A stretch of DNA of 64,000 bases from Flaccisagitta enflata. Taxonomy: Eukaryota; Chaetognatha; Sagittoidea; Aphragmophora. Below, in pieces: positions 20,429 through 34,410 of this stretch. A program made the translations under genes and the position numbers. The DNA lies in the NCBI GenBank assembly GCA_965153355.1, contig OZ231127.1:65844001-65908000 (forward strand). The letters are read 5' to 3'. The stretch's first letter is position 1. Each line of letters starts with the position of its first letter. The notes beneath the pieces are model-generated. The model was not told the origin of the DNA. It searched no databases and was given only the letters and a program-made list of their open reading frames with translations.

Positions 20429-20675
20429 TTGACACACCATCACTCACCCCTACACTCCCCCCTACCCCTACACTCACCCCTACCCCTACACTCTCCCCTA
20501 CCCTTACCCCTCACCCCTTCCCCCACACTCATCCCTACCCCCACACTCACTTCTACCCCTACACTCATCCTACCTCTACATTCAACCCTACCTTTACACT
20601 CAACCCTACCCCTACACTCGACCCTACCCCTACACTCTACCCTACCCCTTAACTCAACCCTACCCCTAAACATAG
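20429..20675 (+). repeat. CCCCTACACTC-type minisatellite
   Basis: Tandem variants of a 12-24-bp unit (ACTCACCCCTACCCCTAC and relatives) over about 245 bp. Strong strand asymmetry (C-rich plus strand). Confidence 0.85.
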
Positions 20676-20832
20676 ATCAAAGTCTCTAGGCGCCAAGCAA
20701 AATGCTCTGACAAATATTTTTCGCGACAAAGCCTCCCATAGAAATGCCTCACATGGAATTTCCTCTCATAGAATTGCAAGTTTGTCTACTAAACAAGTTC
20801 ATGGCCTAAGTATTTCTCTTTCGGTTAAAAAG

Positions 20833-21008
20833 CCACGACGAGGAAATTTGGGAAGATGTAACATCTCAGTCGGAAAGCAAAATTCAGAAAACGGTGTTGC
20901 GATCACCAACCGTGCCCGTCGGACTGTCGCCAAGTGACGTACCCGAAGGCGCGCAAGCAGCTCATCAACGCGCTTGTCTTCCGAAGGATGACAAAGAATC
21001 TACTACAG
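20833..21008 (+). CDS. Exon-like segment, acidic protein of unknown function
   Basis: About 58 codons open in one frame (SHDEEIWEDVTSQSESK..., later VPVGLSPSDVPEGAQ), ending at a strong donor, ACAG|GTGCGT. The candidate acceptor is TTAAAAAG at 20832, which is weak. No ATG in this frame, so it would be an internal exon. Amino-acid composition and G+C content (higher than the flanks) look like coding DNA. No domain recognised. Confidence 0.4.
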
Positions 21009-21054
21009 GTGCGTGTGTGACGTCATGGTAAATTATTTAGCTAATCGAAGAAAT

Positions 21055-21055
21055 A

Positions 21056-21127
<72 letters not shown>

Positions 21128-21172
21128 GAAAGACAGAAAGAAAGTAAGAAAGTAAGAAAGAAAGAGAAAGAC

Positions 21173-21219
<47 letters not shown>

Positions 21220-21439
21220 AGGAAAGAAAAAAGGAAAGTTAAAAGGAAAGAAAGGCGGAAAGAAAGAAGGAAAGAGAGAAAGTAAGAGAGAAAGTAAGAA
21301 AGAAAAGGAAAGAGAGGAAGTACGAAAGAAAAAGAGAAAGTAAGAAAAATAGAAAGGAAGTAAAAAAGTGAGGAAGAAAGAAAAAAAGAAAATTAGAAAG
21401 AATAGAAGAAAGTGAGAATGAATGAAAGTATGGAAGAAC

Positions 21440-21508
<69 letters not shown>

Positions 21509-21720
21509 TTAGGAAGAAAGAAAGAAAGTTAGGAAGAAAAAGAGAAAGAAAATAAGAAAGTGAGAAAGAAAGGAAGAAAGTGAGTAAGGATGAAAGAGAG
21601 AAAAAAAGAAAGAAAAAGAGAAAGAAAATAAGAAATTGAGAAAGAAAGGAAGAAAGTGAGTAAGGATGAAAGAGAGAAAGAAAGAAAGAAAAAGAATGAA
21701 AGAGAGAAAGAAAGAAAGAG

Positions 21721-21807
<87 letters not shown>

Positions 21808-21962
21808 AGGAAAGAAAGAAAGAAGGAAAGAAAAAGAGAAAGAAAAAGAAAGAAAAGAAAGAAAGAAAGAAAAAAAGAAAGAGAAAGAGAAAGAAAGAAG
21901 GAAAGAAAAAGAGAAAGAAAGAAAGAAAAAGAGAAAGAAAGTGAGAAAGAAAGTGAGAAAGA
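21055..21962. repeat. (GAAA)n microsatellite field
   Basis: About 900 bp of GAAA/GAAAG with scattered substitutions. A roughly 95-bp block with GTGAGTAAGGATGAAAGAGA occurs twice (about 21580 and 21657), a sign of internal duplication. Confidence 0.93.
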
Positions 21963-22105
21963 ATTTTCAACAGCTACTGCTGCCTTCATCAGGCTAATAC
22001 AAGAATGAGGGAAGAATGAGGGAATAGGACATAAATGGGGAAGAATGATGATGGTGAAGAATAAGTCGAAGGGAGAGAGAAGAGAGGAGACTGACTGACT
22101 AGAAG

Positions 22106-22302
22106 TCAATCAGGGGTGCCCGTCTGGTCACTCTCAGTGAGCGCTCTCCGTCGGGTGATTATCGCATGGCGTGATGTTTGAGGTGGAGGTGCTGCTGCTG
22201 TTGCTGCTGCCGCTGCGGGTGTTGAAGGCGGCGGCTGCGGCGGAGATGGCGGCAGCGGCGTTTGCTGCGGCGTTGAGGTCAAGTTTACTCGCCTTGGTCG
22301 GC
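22106..22302 (-). CDS. Possible Ala/Pro-rich terminal exon
   Basis: A G+C-rich island of GCx/CCx triplets beside (CT)n. Two minus-strand frames are open: one Pro-rich (PQQTPLPPSPPQPPPSTP) ending at TGA 22106-22108, and one Ala/Ser-rich. An acceptor CAG lies at 22303-22305 but is preceded by (GA)n, not pyrimidines. Frame choice is unsure; it may be only a trinucleotide-rich repeat. Confidence 0.22.
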
Positions 22303-22310
22303 CTGGTCAA

Positions 22311-23110
<800 letters not shown>

Positions 23111-23349
23111 AATTCTTTTTAATGACCAAGCGCAATGGTGGCATCTCCCCTTGAGTGGCGAGTGAGATCCAACTCTGAGTATCTGGAAAGGGGAACCACG
23201 GTTCATTTCATTTGGATCCTTGGAGGTTCCTCTTAATCGTCCACTAATTACTCGAAAATCTCGCGATGATACATACTGGAGGTCAGCGCAACTGCAGAAA
23301 GATCATTTTGCCGCATCATCATGATGTTGGGAATCATCTTTCAGGCGTG

Positions 23350-23690
23350 TATAAAGTTGAGTTTACACCCCCCCCCGTGGGGGAGGGGGGAATAAAATTA
23401 AAGGATTTGGAGATGGGGGAAAAATCAAAAGCTTGAAAGAAAGAGAAAAGAATTTTTTTTTGAAGATTTAGCACTTTTGTTAGTACCAAAAGATAAGATT
23501 TGATTATTACAACACAATGTAACAATATCTAAATCTATATCAAACTGGTTTAATGCTTTGTGATTGTGGGGAAGAAAATCATAGATTTTGTAACGTGATG
23601 TGACGGGTCGTGGGGAAGAAAATTAAAGGGGGGGATTGATAAAATCAAAAGCTGATCAATTATATACACCCCTGATCTGAGACGCAAAAG
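23350..23690. repeat. G-run-bounded dispersed repeat, copy 1
   Basis: Contains a C run/G run (CCCCCCCCCCGTGGGGGAGG), AATAAAATTAAAGGATTTGG, a TTTGTTAGTACCAAAAG-type motif, GGGGAAGAAAATCATAGATT and an end near CAATTATATACACC. The same order of motifs is found at 32950-33245 (inverse) and 57340-57672, and a fragment at about 5938-6080. The class is unknown; the ends resemble a short inverted repeat around TATACA. Confidence 0.6.
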
Positions 23691-25028
<1,338 letters not shown>

Positions 25029-25321
25029 CCAAATATTTTGCGACAGAGCTGAAAAGAAGCCTCTACGCCAAAGAGCCACTACAAACTGCCCCTCAACGGA
25101 CGCAACAACATCCTCTACTCCGTCCACCTTACTTGTCCCAACACATTCAGAAGCCGGAGGGATGTTTTCCGAGACAACATTCGACTAGTCCTCCAAACAG
25201 GAGTGGCGGCACTGCAGAGAATCTCTTAACCGAAATGAGTGCTTTGCTGCAAAAATGGCAAAATGGCCCTGGACAATGATCGTTTGAAAGACCAGGATTT
25301 CACACAGACAAGACAAACTTA

Positions 25322-28300
25322 ATGGTACATAGGCGTAAACCTCGACGCCAGACAAAAGGAACAGAAATAAAATGGACGTTGTTCTATGCAAATGCAAGAG
25401 GTATTACAAGCAAAAAAATGAGCATAATCGATATATTAGGGGAATTAGAACCACAGATAGCACTTTTTACGGAAACAATGTTAAAAACTCAGAACGGCTT
25501 TGCAATTGATGGCTACACTTTTTGTGGCAAGTCCAGACCAAAAAGAGCCTGTGGAGGAGTTGGCATCCTAGTGAAAAATGCGCTGAAACATCTCATCACC
25601 CCACACGAAACAGATGGAGACATTGAACTAATATGGGTCAGTATCAAAAGAAAAGGGAAAAAACCGTTTTTTGTAGGAGTATACTATGGGAAACAAGAGA
25701 GCCGAAATAATAGAAATGATATGCTAACAGAAATGGATCTTTTAAGCAGTGCAATCCAAGAAAAGAAAAATGAAGGTGAAGTAATACTGTTCATGGATGG
25801 AAACGGTAAAATTGGCCTCCTTGGCGAGGATGTCTCAAGGAATGGGGATTTGCTGCTGAATGTTTTTAATGAATGTGAACTTAAGGTTAATGTCATGGAA
25901 AAGGGTCCGTGGACGGAGTGAAATCCATCAATTTTGAAATGTTGAAAATTGAACAAAACCATACATCATCATGTAGCTAACCTTATATCATGTATGAATT
26001 GATACTTGAATTTGCTTAAGAGAGCTCATTTTTCATACAAATTAGGCCTAATTACACATTTTTTTGCAAACGTACTAATAATAAATTTAGTTAAATACAA
26101 TGAAGAAATCGATATGACAGTCAAATTCTTGATGAATATGTTCAAGCAATCATGCATGATCATGTTTCTAAATCTTTTTAAAAAAATTTGAGTTTTTCTA
26201 AAAAATCTCTATAAGTACCATTTCTGGCTGGGTGGGCTGTTGGAGGAAAAAATTTTTTAGCCAAGGTCTATTTCATGCCAGTGACGAGGCATCTTTAACG
26301 GAAGCTTCATGCAAAATTTCAACCAGATAGGACAATTATTTCAAAAGTTATGCCGTTTTTTTCATTTTTTTCTGGTAGGTTGGTTGGTCTGTCTGGACTC
26401 CTAGGAATTCTTTTAGACACACCAGAAAATAGGTGAAGAACCCTCTTGATCTAGGTAACAACCATGCAAAGTTTCGTTGGGCTAGCTCAAATAGTTTTTG
26501 GGATAAGCCAATTTGAATTTTAAGAAATTTTACTAAATTGAGGCTCAAAAGCATCGCGCCTTTGTGTGAGAAGCGCTGTGTGGAAACAAAGAATTAACTA
26601 CGAGGCTTTGTCGGCGAGCGTTACAATTCACTCCCTATCTCAGTACTGATCAACTTTGAATTTTCATTGTGACCAAACGAATAAGAGTTAAGACTTGAAA
26701 TTTTTGGTGCAGGTACAGAATTTCACCATCTTTCTTATCATGTAGATGAATTTTCCGTTAATCATGCTACTATGCCTTGACAGAGTATGAATCAAAGTGT
26801 GACACAAGTGTGACACCACCAACAAGGAGCACCTTTGAATTGTAACGCTCTAGGAAAATGTTGATTTCTCCAAAATGATATGGAAAAAATCCTTGAAATT
26901 TGGAGGAAATGTCGCTCAACTAGTTGTTAATGCAATGACAAAAGAAAAAATGCTTAATGTTTGAACAATCATAGGCTTACAAAAATAACTATCGGCTTAT
27001 GTCATTTTGAGAAAAAAATGACAGAAAAATGAAGGGGAAGAGTATTATAATTTGAAGTCCTTTTTTTTCGTCTTACAGTTGAGTTATTGAGTTCAAATTT
27101 TTTGCACATATCAATGGATGGATAGAGATGGCTTACAATCTATGGGATGACTCTGCTTGACATTTTTTGATTGCTTAAACTAGCTTTTTGCTTACAGGGA
27201 CAAAATCGGGACAGACCAAAAAAGGTCCTTCTATCCCTGTTTTGGACCCCATAGGGGCAGTTGGAGGGGCAAAAATTGGTTTGGTTTGGCGCACCAGGTA
27301 GTTAGGTATGTCACGCAACCTTTGTGACCTTATTAAATGCAGCAGCAGAAGCGATGACACTTCTACAATGGTGGAGAGTAAGGGTTTCTTGGGCGGACCC
27401 CGATGCGCGGATTTAACCTTAAGATAATGAACAAGTCTGACAAATGTGAAGGGAGTGTAACACGCGTGAACAGAACAAATACCTCAGAAAAGTCTGCTAT
27501 AGATTTTGTCTTAGCAACGGAACAGGTTGAGGAGCAAATTCAAAAGATTATCATTGATGAAGAGTGTGACTTTGTTTTAAAGGGCAATGCCTCATCAGAC
27601 CATAACAGCTTTATTGTGGAGCTATGTATTGGAAATTTGGAGAGGGAACCTTGCAAAAAAATCACCCGTTGGCGGCTCAATGCTCCACTGGAGAAATGGA
27701 ATGATTTTGAAAAAAATCTTTTACAGAAAGCAGCAATTTGCAGAAACATAATGGACGGAGGGTCTAATGAAATAAATCATCAATACAGAAATTGGAAATC
27801 CTTCATTGAATGCCAAGCACTAGAGACAATTGGGAAGACAACCATTAAATTAAATCGTAAGAAGAAAGAAAGTATTATCATTAGGACTATACGAACGGAA
27901 AAAAGAGAGGCCAAGAAAAAATTTCAGCAAGAGAAAAATGAAATCAACAAAGACATTTTAAAGGATGCGCATATAAAAAAACAAATAGAACTGAGGGAAC
28001 AAATACAGTTCGAACATAATGAGCAAATAGAGTTCAAATTTATGAGGATGATGCAAAACGGAACAAAAGGTTTCTGGAATCAAATGAAAATCGCTCAAAA
28101 GGATGAACTATCAAATTGGATATGTTTGAAAGATGAGGATGGGGAGAGCGTCCTAGACCCTGAACGGCAAAAAGAAATTGCCGCCAGTTATTATGAAGAT
28201 TTGTATTCTCCTGACCATGAATTGCCATCGCATCCATATCATGAATACGTCAGCTTAAAGATGGTGGAATATAGCAGCAATTACGAATTCGAAAATGAAT

Positions 28301-30200
28301 GGTACAACCAATTTCCAAGCATAAAAGAAATTGAAGCTGCAATTCAGTCAAAGAAGAACAACAAGGCAACAACAGACTTTCCAAACGAGATCCTCAAGCG
28401 AGGGGGAAAAGGCTTCATTGAATGCTTCTCTCCAGTCATGAAACAATTTTGGATAAATGAGGAGTCCTTTCAAGAGTGGAATGAAGGAATCATTACAAGT
28501 GTGTATAAGGGAAAAGGAGATCGTGAAAAACTTAAATTTCAGCGGGGAATAACGGTCTCAAGTTCTTTATCCATGATTTGTGAGGATATCATTAACGAAA
28601 GGATGACAAAATTAGTAGAGCTTACGCCTGCCCAAGGGGGGGGGGGAAAGGAACATCGACAAGGGACCATGTTTTCCTGCTAAGAGCTTAGAAGCATAAA
28701 AAAGAGATGTTTGTCACCTTTTATGATGTTGATAAGGCTTATGACAGAGCTAATATTGATGATATGTTAGTGATTGCATGGGAGCATGGAATTAGAGGCA
28801 AACTGTGGCGATTGATGAAAAGCCTCAATACAAACTTGACGGCGAGGATCAAACTCAGACATGGTATAACACGTGAAATACAAAGAAGAGCAGGGGGAAA
28901 ACAAGGGGGAAAGAATTTTGGTTTTCTCTTCGCGAAAATGATGGATGTCTTGGCAGAAGAGGCGGCGGAGGATGAAATGAGAAATGTCGATTTTGAAACA
29001 TTTTCTATGTCAGTTTTAGAGTGGGTAGAAGATGTTATAACATTTGCCATTGGAGAAGAACAACAAAATTATACATTGGAAAAAGTAAATGAATTTGCGG
29101 TGAAGCATCGTTTAAAATGGGGCAAAGAAAAGTGTAAAGTGGTGGAGATTGGAACCAACAAGTATAAAACGAAAAAATGGATATTAGGACAAGAGGAAAT
29201 AGATTCTTGTGAGAGTTACAAGTATCTTGGGGATGTGATAATGAGAAATGGAGGAAACAAAAAGAACATTGAAGATCGTGAGAACAAAGTCATGGCGATT
29301 ACCAGGAAAATTATTGCATCCAGTGGGAATGAAGTTTTCTATAAAATGCAGCTGAAAGCTCTCCTAAAGATGCACAATGCTAAGACGGTTGCCAGTCTAC
29401 TTACAAATTGCGAAACATGGGTTTTGAACAAAGGAGAACGAGAGAAACTGGAAAAAATTGAGTTATGCGCATTAAAGAAAATCTTAGATGTCCCAAAAAC
29501 CACCCCAACACCGGCCATTTGGTATGTAACGGGTACGCTTACGACTTCCATACTCATTGACAAACGCCAACTACTTTACCTCAAGACAATACTAGACAGA
29601 CCGGAACAGGATGGGACAAAACAGATGCTGAACTCTCTCGAAAACGACGACATAGGATGGCCAAATCAAATCAACAAAAAGCTGGAGGAATATGATTTGA
29701 GATACTCATGGAATCAAATCAAGGACATGACATTTGCAAACTGGAAAAGATTAGTCACAGCAACAACGGAGAAAAAGAACAAAGAAAAACTGATAGAGCT
29801 GTGTCATGACAGAAATGGTGAAAAAACAAAAACGAAATACATCTTAGAGAGATTAAAGGAGAAGACGTATGTAAGGGGCCCACGTATGGACATTTTGAGT
29901 AAAAGTAGATATAAGTCAAGGGTCCATTTGATGTCAATTTTTGGGATGCTAGATTGTGCAAAGAATTATAAATTTGGATATAAAGGGGAGTTATGTAGCG
30001 TTTGTAATGTCACTGATGATGAGAATCATCGAATCAACTTCTGTCCAAAATTTTGCCGGACAAATCTTTGCAATTCTCTAGTCAAGTTTGATTTTCGTTG
30101 CATACATTCAATGAATCAGAACACGATTGATAGAGTGATTGATGTTGTGAGTAAATTGTGGGATCTAAGAAACGGAAAGAATGAGATGCGACTTGAATAG
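25322..30200 (+). pseudogene. LINE endonuclease/reverse transcriptase polyprotein, inactivated
   Basis: Endonuclease motifs: YANARGI at the N end, LFTETML (catalytic Glu), LFMDGNGKIG (GDFN-like), SAIDFVLA and SSDHN after the insertion. The RT region is recognisable from VYKGKGDR and VTFYDVDKAYDRA. The C terminus holds C-x2-C-x7-H-x4-C (CSVCNVTDDENHRINFC). Damage seen: the 25886-27417 insertion; a run of 11 G (28636-28646) where the frame shifts; an in-frame TAG just after it; and WVEDV at about 29025-29039 where the sister copy has FVDDI, so the first of the two catalytic Asp is Glu. The two halves align through the breaks with copy 2, so this was one protein. Inference: non-functional. Clade not determined. 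Confidence 0.88.
25886..27417. mobile_element. 1532-bp insertion in the LINE endonuclease domain with CTTAAG duplication
   Basis: CTTAAG stands on both sides (25880-25885 and 27418-27423). Removing the insert and one CTTAAG brings the two endonuclease parts into the same frame. Ends are GTTAATG... and ...TTTAAC, a 5-bp inverted match, with GGGTCCG and CGGACCC slightly further in. No transposase frame seen, so a non-autonomous DNA element is likely. The superfamily is open. Confidence 0.75.
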
Positions 30201-30314
30201 CCCTGACTGTGATATTTAGTTTGTAGATACTATTGTCTATGTACAGTTACTTTTGTAGCGTGTACGATTATGTGATCATAATAATTAGACACAATATCAA
30301 ATCAAATCAAAAAA

Positions 30315-30315
<1 letters not shown>

Positions 30316-30402
<87 letters not shown>
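30316..30402. repeat. (TC)n/(AC)n microsatellite at the 3' end of LINE copy 1
   Basis: About 22 bases of (TC)n followed by (AC)n to 30402. It is the right-hand part of the presumed target of the LINE. Confidence 0.9.
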
Positions 30403-30404
<2 letters not shown>

Positions 30405-30905
30405 AAAGGGATCCCATAACTATTATGGGGAATGGACACAAGACACACACACGGACAGAAGAAGGAACGTTAAAAGACGATTATAAGAAAGGAAATGCTT
30501 GTTACCTCCCTCAAGAACTCATTATCGGCCGCCGAACCACAACTTTTTTTAGGTCAACCTTTTTTTGAGTCTTGACCACGAAAAAAAAACTAAGTCATGC
30601 TCCGTTAAGAAGGCACAAAAACCATTTATTTTTGGAGGCTTATCTTTTTTCTCGTGAAATCATGGTGATTATAAGAGGGTTTTAAGGACACGATAGATCT
30701 TTGCGCGTGCTAAAGTTCATACGAAAGTGGTCAATTGGTTTGTCCGTTCATCCTTTTGTCCGTCGACTGTTCATTCGATCGGTCGCGCTTGCGCTAAATA
30801 CGCCACCAAGGAACCTGTTGACCCGCAACTGCTTACGGTGTCACGAAATTGTTTTCATCAGGCATTAGTAATGGCATTACCATACTCTTTGAGACCAGAG
30901 GTGCC

Positions 30906-30990
30906 GATTCTGTGTAGCATGGTAGCATGTTAGCATGGTAGCATGTTAGCATGGTAGCATGTTAGCATGGTAGCATGTTAGCATCGTAGC
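30906..30990 (+). repeat. 16-bp tandem repeat (TTAGCATGGTAGCATG)
   Basis: About five units of GTAGCATG/TTAGCATG alternating. Small, regular, with no sign of coding. Confidence 0.85.
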
Positions 30991-31027
30991 TACACAGCAG
31001 GTGAGCGCCGAAGTGCGGCAGATATGG

Positions 31028-31112
31028 CCGGCCCAGGGGAAAGAAAGAAAGAAAGAAAGAAAGAAAGAACGAAAGAAAGAAAGAAAAAAAGAAAAAAAGG
31101 AAGAAAGAAGAG
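31028..31112. repeat. (GAAA)n microsatellite
   Basis: Short GAAA tract with A-rich interruptions. Confidence 0.85.
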
Positions 31113-31489
31113 CCGCCAATGTGTAAATTTGATGAAATCTGCGCAGGTGCTTCATTTGCCCTGTTCTCAGTGGATCTCATCCTTATTTGCATATTGCAGT
31201 TTTTTATTTTATGCAATCTGAATAACATTCTTTTACAAGAAAAAAGTTCTTTCTTATCGTCGGATCATCATCTATACTAGTAAAAATCAAACGCCCCATG
31301 ACAACTAAAATAAGTATGTATGAATGATTTAATTCTAGAATCTTTTTTTCTTTCGAATATCTTTGAGTTTAGTTTCAAAGGATAAATGAACATTCAAGGA
31401 TATATAGGCGTTCGTATGAGATGTAATAGGTGTGAAAGAAATTGAGTTTTTTACTATTTCTGAAGGGTGACCAAAGTAACTACTCTTAG

Positions 31490-31627
31490 TTATGTCGCCT
31501 GAAAAAAATATTGTCGTTTGACCTGACGTTCAACCCGTCCTACGAGCACCTGAGCTGTGTTTACTCAGACATGAATATCATGCTGACACCTGAAGAGCGA
31601 CTGTATTCCCACCACATCTGCGACTAA
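31490..31627 (+). CDS. Possible terminal exon, unknown protein
   Basis: Acceptor TACTCTTAG at 31481-31489, then 45 open codons (LCRLKKILSFDLTFNPSYEH..., ending LTPEERLYSHHICD) and TAA at 31625-31627. Composition is protein-like and the codons are G+C-richer than the AT-rich flanks. No family is recognised and no upstream exon was found. The minus strand is also partly open here, so the strand is not certain. Confidence 0.35.
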   Translation, partial: LCRLKKILSFDLTFNPSYEHLSCVYSDMNIMLTPEERLYSHHICD

Positions 31628-32356
31628 GCGCACCTGTGACTTTAGCACAAGGGCCACCGGCGGACCCGCACGCTTCGATGGTAGTCATGCTATTACTGGT
31701 GGTGTTGTTTTAAATGGGGAAGCAGTAACAAAACTCCATCTAGAATGGAAGGGTGCAGTCCCAGACGTACATTTGAAAAGTTGTATCTTTAAACTTAAAG
31801 CATTTTTGATGCTACACGGCAGCATAGCATATTCGGCACCTCTGTTTGAGACATTGAAGAAGCCTTACGGGTGCCATTGGAGAAGTGTTTTCCCCAACAT
31901 TGCTTCCCCGCCCTCAATGATTTTTGTCTTCTTTCAGGCGTGGCCTGGCGCAATTGTTTTACCCGGATGCACGGCTAATAATCCGGCGTTCGCGGGTGGG
32001 TGGGGGCAGTTTTGCGGATGCGGATAGGCAGGCACAGCTTTTCCATTAAGATGGTCAGTTAAGTCCCTGATGGGCAGGAGTAACTATTTGAATGAACATT
32101 TTGTCAGGAACGGTGGCAATGAATGTTGTGGACATGAATCGTGCTTGTGGCAAAGGACGAGAAACGTCAATATTGTTGATCCATCCATTTACTCACTGAT
32201 GTCATAAAAGACAAAGAATAATACCTGATATTTTTTCGTTTTAGGCGAATTTCGCTGTAGCCATAGAGAAACAATTGCTAGTATTTTAGGAGCTTAAACA
32301 TTCATCAGAATTGTTTTGTTAATTTAGAACGACAACAGAAAAGTAAAATAGCATAA
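31628..32356. other. Little recognisable content
   Basis: Contains a partial hairpin-family distal end (about 31963-32025: GGATGCACGGC and GGGTGGGTGGGGGCAG). The rest is AT-rich and unassigned. Confidence 0.35.
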
Positions 32357-32735
<379 letters not shown>

Positions 32736-32949
32736 TCCTTACTCTCTCCATGACGAAATTCGTTACACGTCACTCAGAAATACCATTTTCACTGGAAAAG
32801 ACTTTGTTACAGGCGATTTTTCGTCAATCACAGTTTGTTTTAGGAGATTTTTTTAAACAAAGAATCTAAAGAAAGAATGATGGAACTTTCAAAGATATTC
32901 GTTAAAGGCGGAATTTCGTAAGAAGCGTGTTCGTTAGAATGATTTTCTT

Positions 32950-33245
32950 CTGTAATTGAGTCACTTTTTATTCCCCCCCCCCTTTGATTTTCGTCCCCGC
33001 GATGCATCGCGTTGGATATTAAAATCTATGATTTTCTTCCCCATGCCCCACAAAGCAATAAAACGGTGCAGTTAAGTTTTGAATAGGGTTAAAATTGTGT
33101 TCTACTAATCAGCTTTTATTATTTGGTACTATCAAAAGTTATGTTTTCCCCCAATTCTCTTTTTCTCTTTTTCCCCCTTCGGTTTCCTTCCCCATCTCCA
33201 AACCCTTAGATCTCCCCCCGGTCAATTATATACAGGCCTGTATAC
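32950..33245. repeat. G-run-bounded dispersed repeat, copy 2 (inverse of copy 1)
   Basis: CCCCCCCCCC, CGATGCATCG palindrome, TATGATTTTCTTCCCCA, GGTACTATCAAAAGTTA and an end TCAATTATATACAGGCC match the motif order of 23350-23690 in reverse. Confidence 0.65.
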
Positions 33246-33460
33246 ACCTGAGGCCATTCTGTGCTGAGGCTTTCCCGTGGCTTTCCAATGGATCTCTCGT
33301 CCATAGTGAATGAATGTCCATGATGATCTATGACCAGACTCGTGTGTGCTCCTTAGTCCTTATTAGGAAATCTCAGGACTAAGGAACGCCGCCCGCCGCT
33401 TGACTGATGGGAAAGTGAATGTGAACGACTCTGCGTAATTCGGGTGATGAAAGGCCAAAG

Positions 33461-33463
<3 letters not shown>

Positions 33464-33557
<94 letters not shown>

Positions 33558-33622
33558 GGACGGACGGACGGACGGACGGACGGACGGACGGATGGACGGA
33601 CGGACGGACGGACGGACGGACG

Positions 33623-33664
<42 letters not shown>

Positions 33665-33853
33665 GAGAGAGAGCGCGTCCGTCACAGAGATAGACAGGTA
33701 TCAAGAAGGATGGGTGAAGATGAGTTTGTGATTGTACGAGGGTGGGGTGTTGGACGAAAGAGGGTGGTGGTGGTGGTGGTGGTGGGGGTGGGGGTGGTGG
33801 TGGTGGTGGTGGTGGTGGTGGTGGTGGTGGTGGTGGTGGTGGTGGTGGTGGTG
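33464..33853. repeat. (GA)n, (GGAC)n, (AGAC)n and (GGT)n microsatellites
   Basis: (GA)n to 33555, then (GGAC)n to about 33628, (AGAC)n to about 33657, then (GGT)n 33763-33853. The (GGAC)n unit is the same tetramer found in the core of the hairpin-headed repeats. Confidence 0.92.
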
Positions 33854-33979
33854 GAGGGTGGAGGGTGAGGTGATGGGTCAATTAAGGTGTGTTGTTGGTG
33901 AGAAAAAAACAGCCCTTGAACTTGTTTAGTGAATGCACTCAGGACTCTATGGTCAAGGAAATGGGGATAGACCTAAAAT

Positions 33980-34160
33980 GCATAAGATCAACCGATCAAC
34001 CGATCAACCCTCCAGCGTTCGGTGACCATGGCCCCTCATACATAAGATCAACCGACCAACCAACCGAAGTCCGAAGTCCGGCCAGCGGCTTCCATGGCCT
34101 AACATGCAAACGATAAACCGACCAATCGTCCGGCGCGCGGTGTCCATGGCCTTTTGTGAT
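33980..34160 (+). repeat. About 75-bp tandem repeat, three diverged units
   Basis: Each unit has CATAAGATCAACCGA or CAAACGATAAACCGA, an AACCGACC stretch, a GTCCGGC or CCAGCG segment and CCATGGCC. Confidence 0.6.
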
Positions 34161-34211
34161 CTCTAGAGTATCCAGTCCTAATCATCGTCATTATCCTTTA
34201 ACCTCTCTATC

Positions 34212-34410
<199 letters not shown>

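Larger units (their letters stand above)
25026..30315 (+). mobile_element. Non-LTR retrotransposon, copy 1, embedded in (TC)n
   Basis: The element follows (TC)n directly (ends 25025) and its 3' tail (ATCAAATCAAATCAAAAAA) abuts another (TC)n at 30316. It encodes an apurinic-type endonuclease, a reverse transcriptase and a C-terminal zinc knuckle, the order usual for LINEs. It carries a 1532-bp insertion (25886-27417). The 25026-25279 part is open (LLTEMSALLQKWQ... to a stop) and may be the end of an upstream frame. A sister copy lies at 36725-39631. Confidence 0.88.

Noticed and set aside
30906-30990. Regular short repeats resembling a CRISPR array
   Set aside because: Units are contiguous 16-mers without spacers, in an animal genome; a plain tandem repeat. 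The same applies to 49345-49625 and 20429-20675.
33556-33665. (GGAC)n/(AGAC)n tract as a further hairpin-headed repeat
   Set aside because: It shares only the tetramer core; there is no hairpin, no TAAAAA and no GGATACACGG end nearby, so it is listed as a microsatellite.
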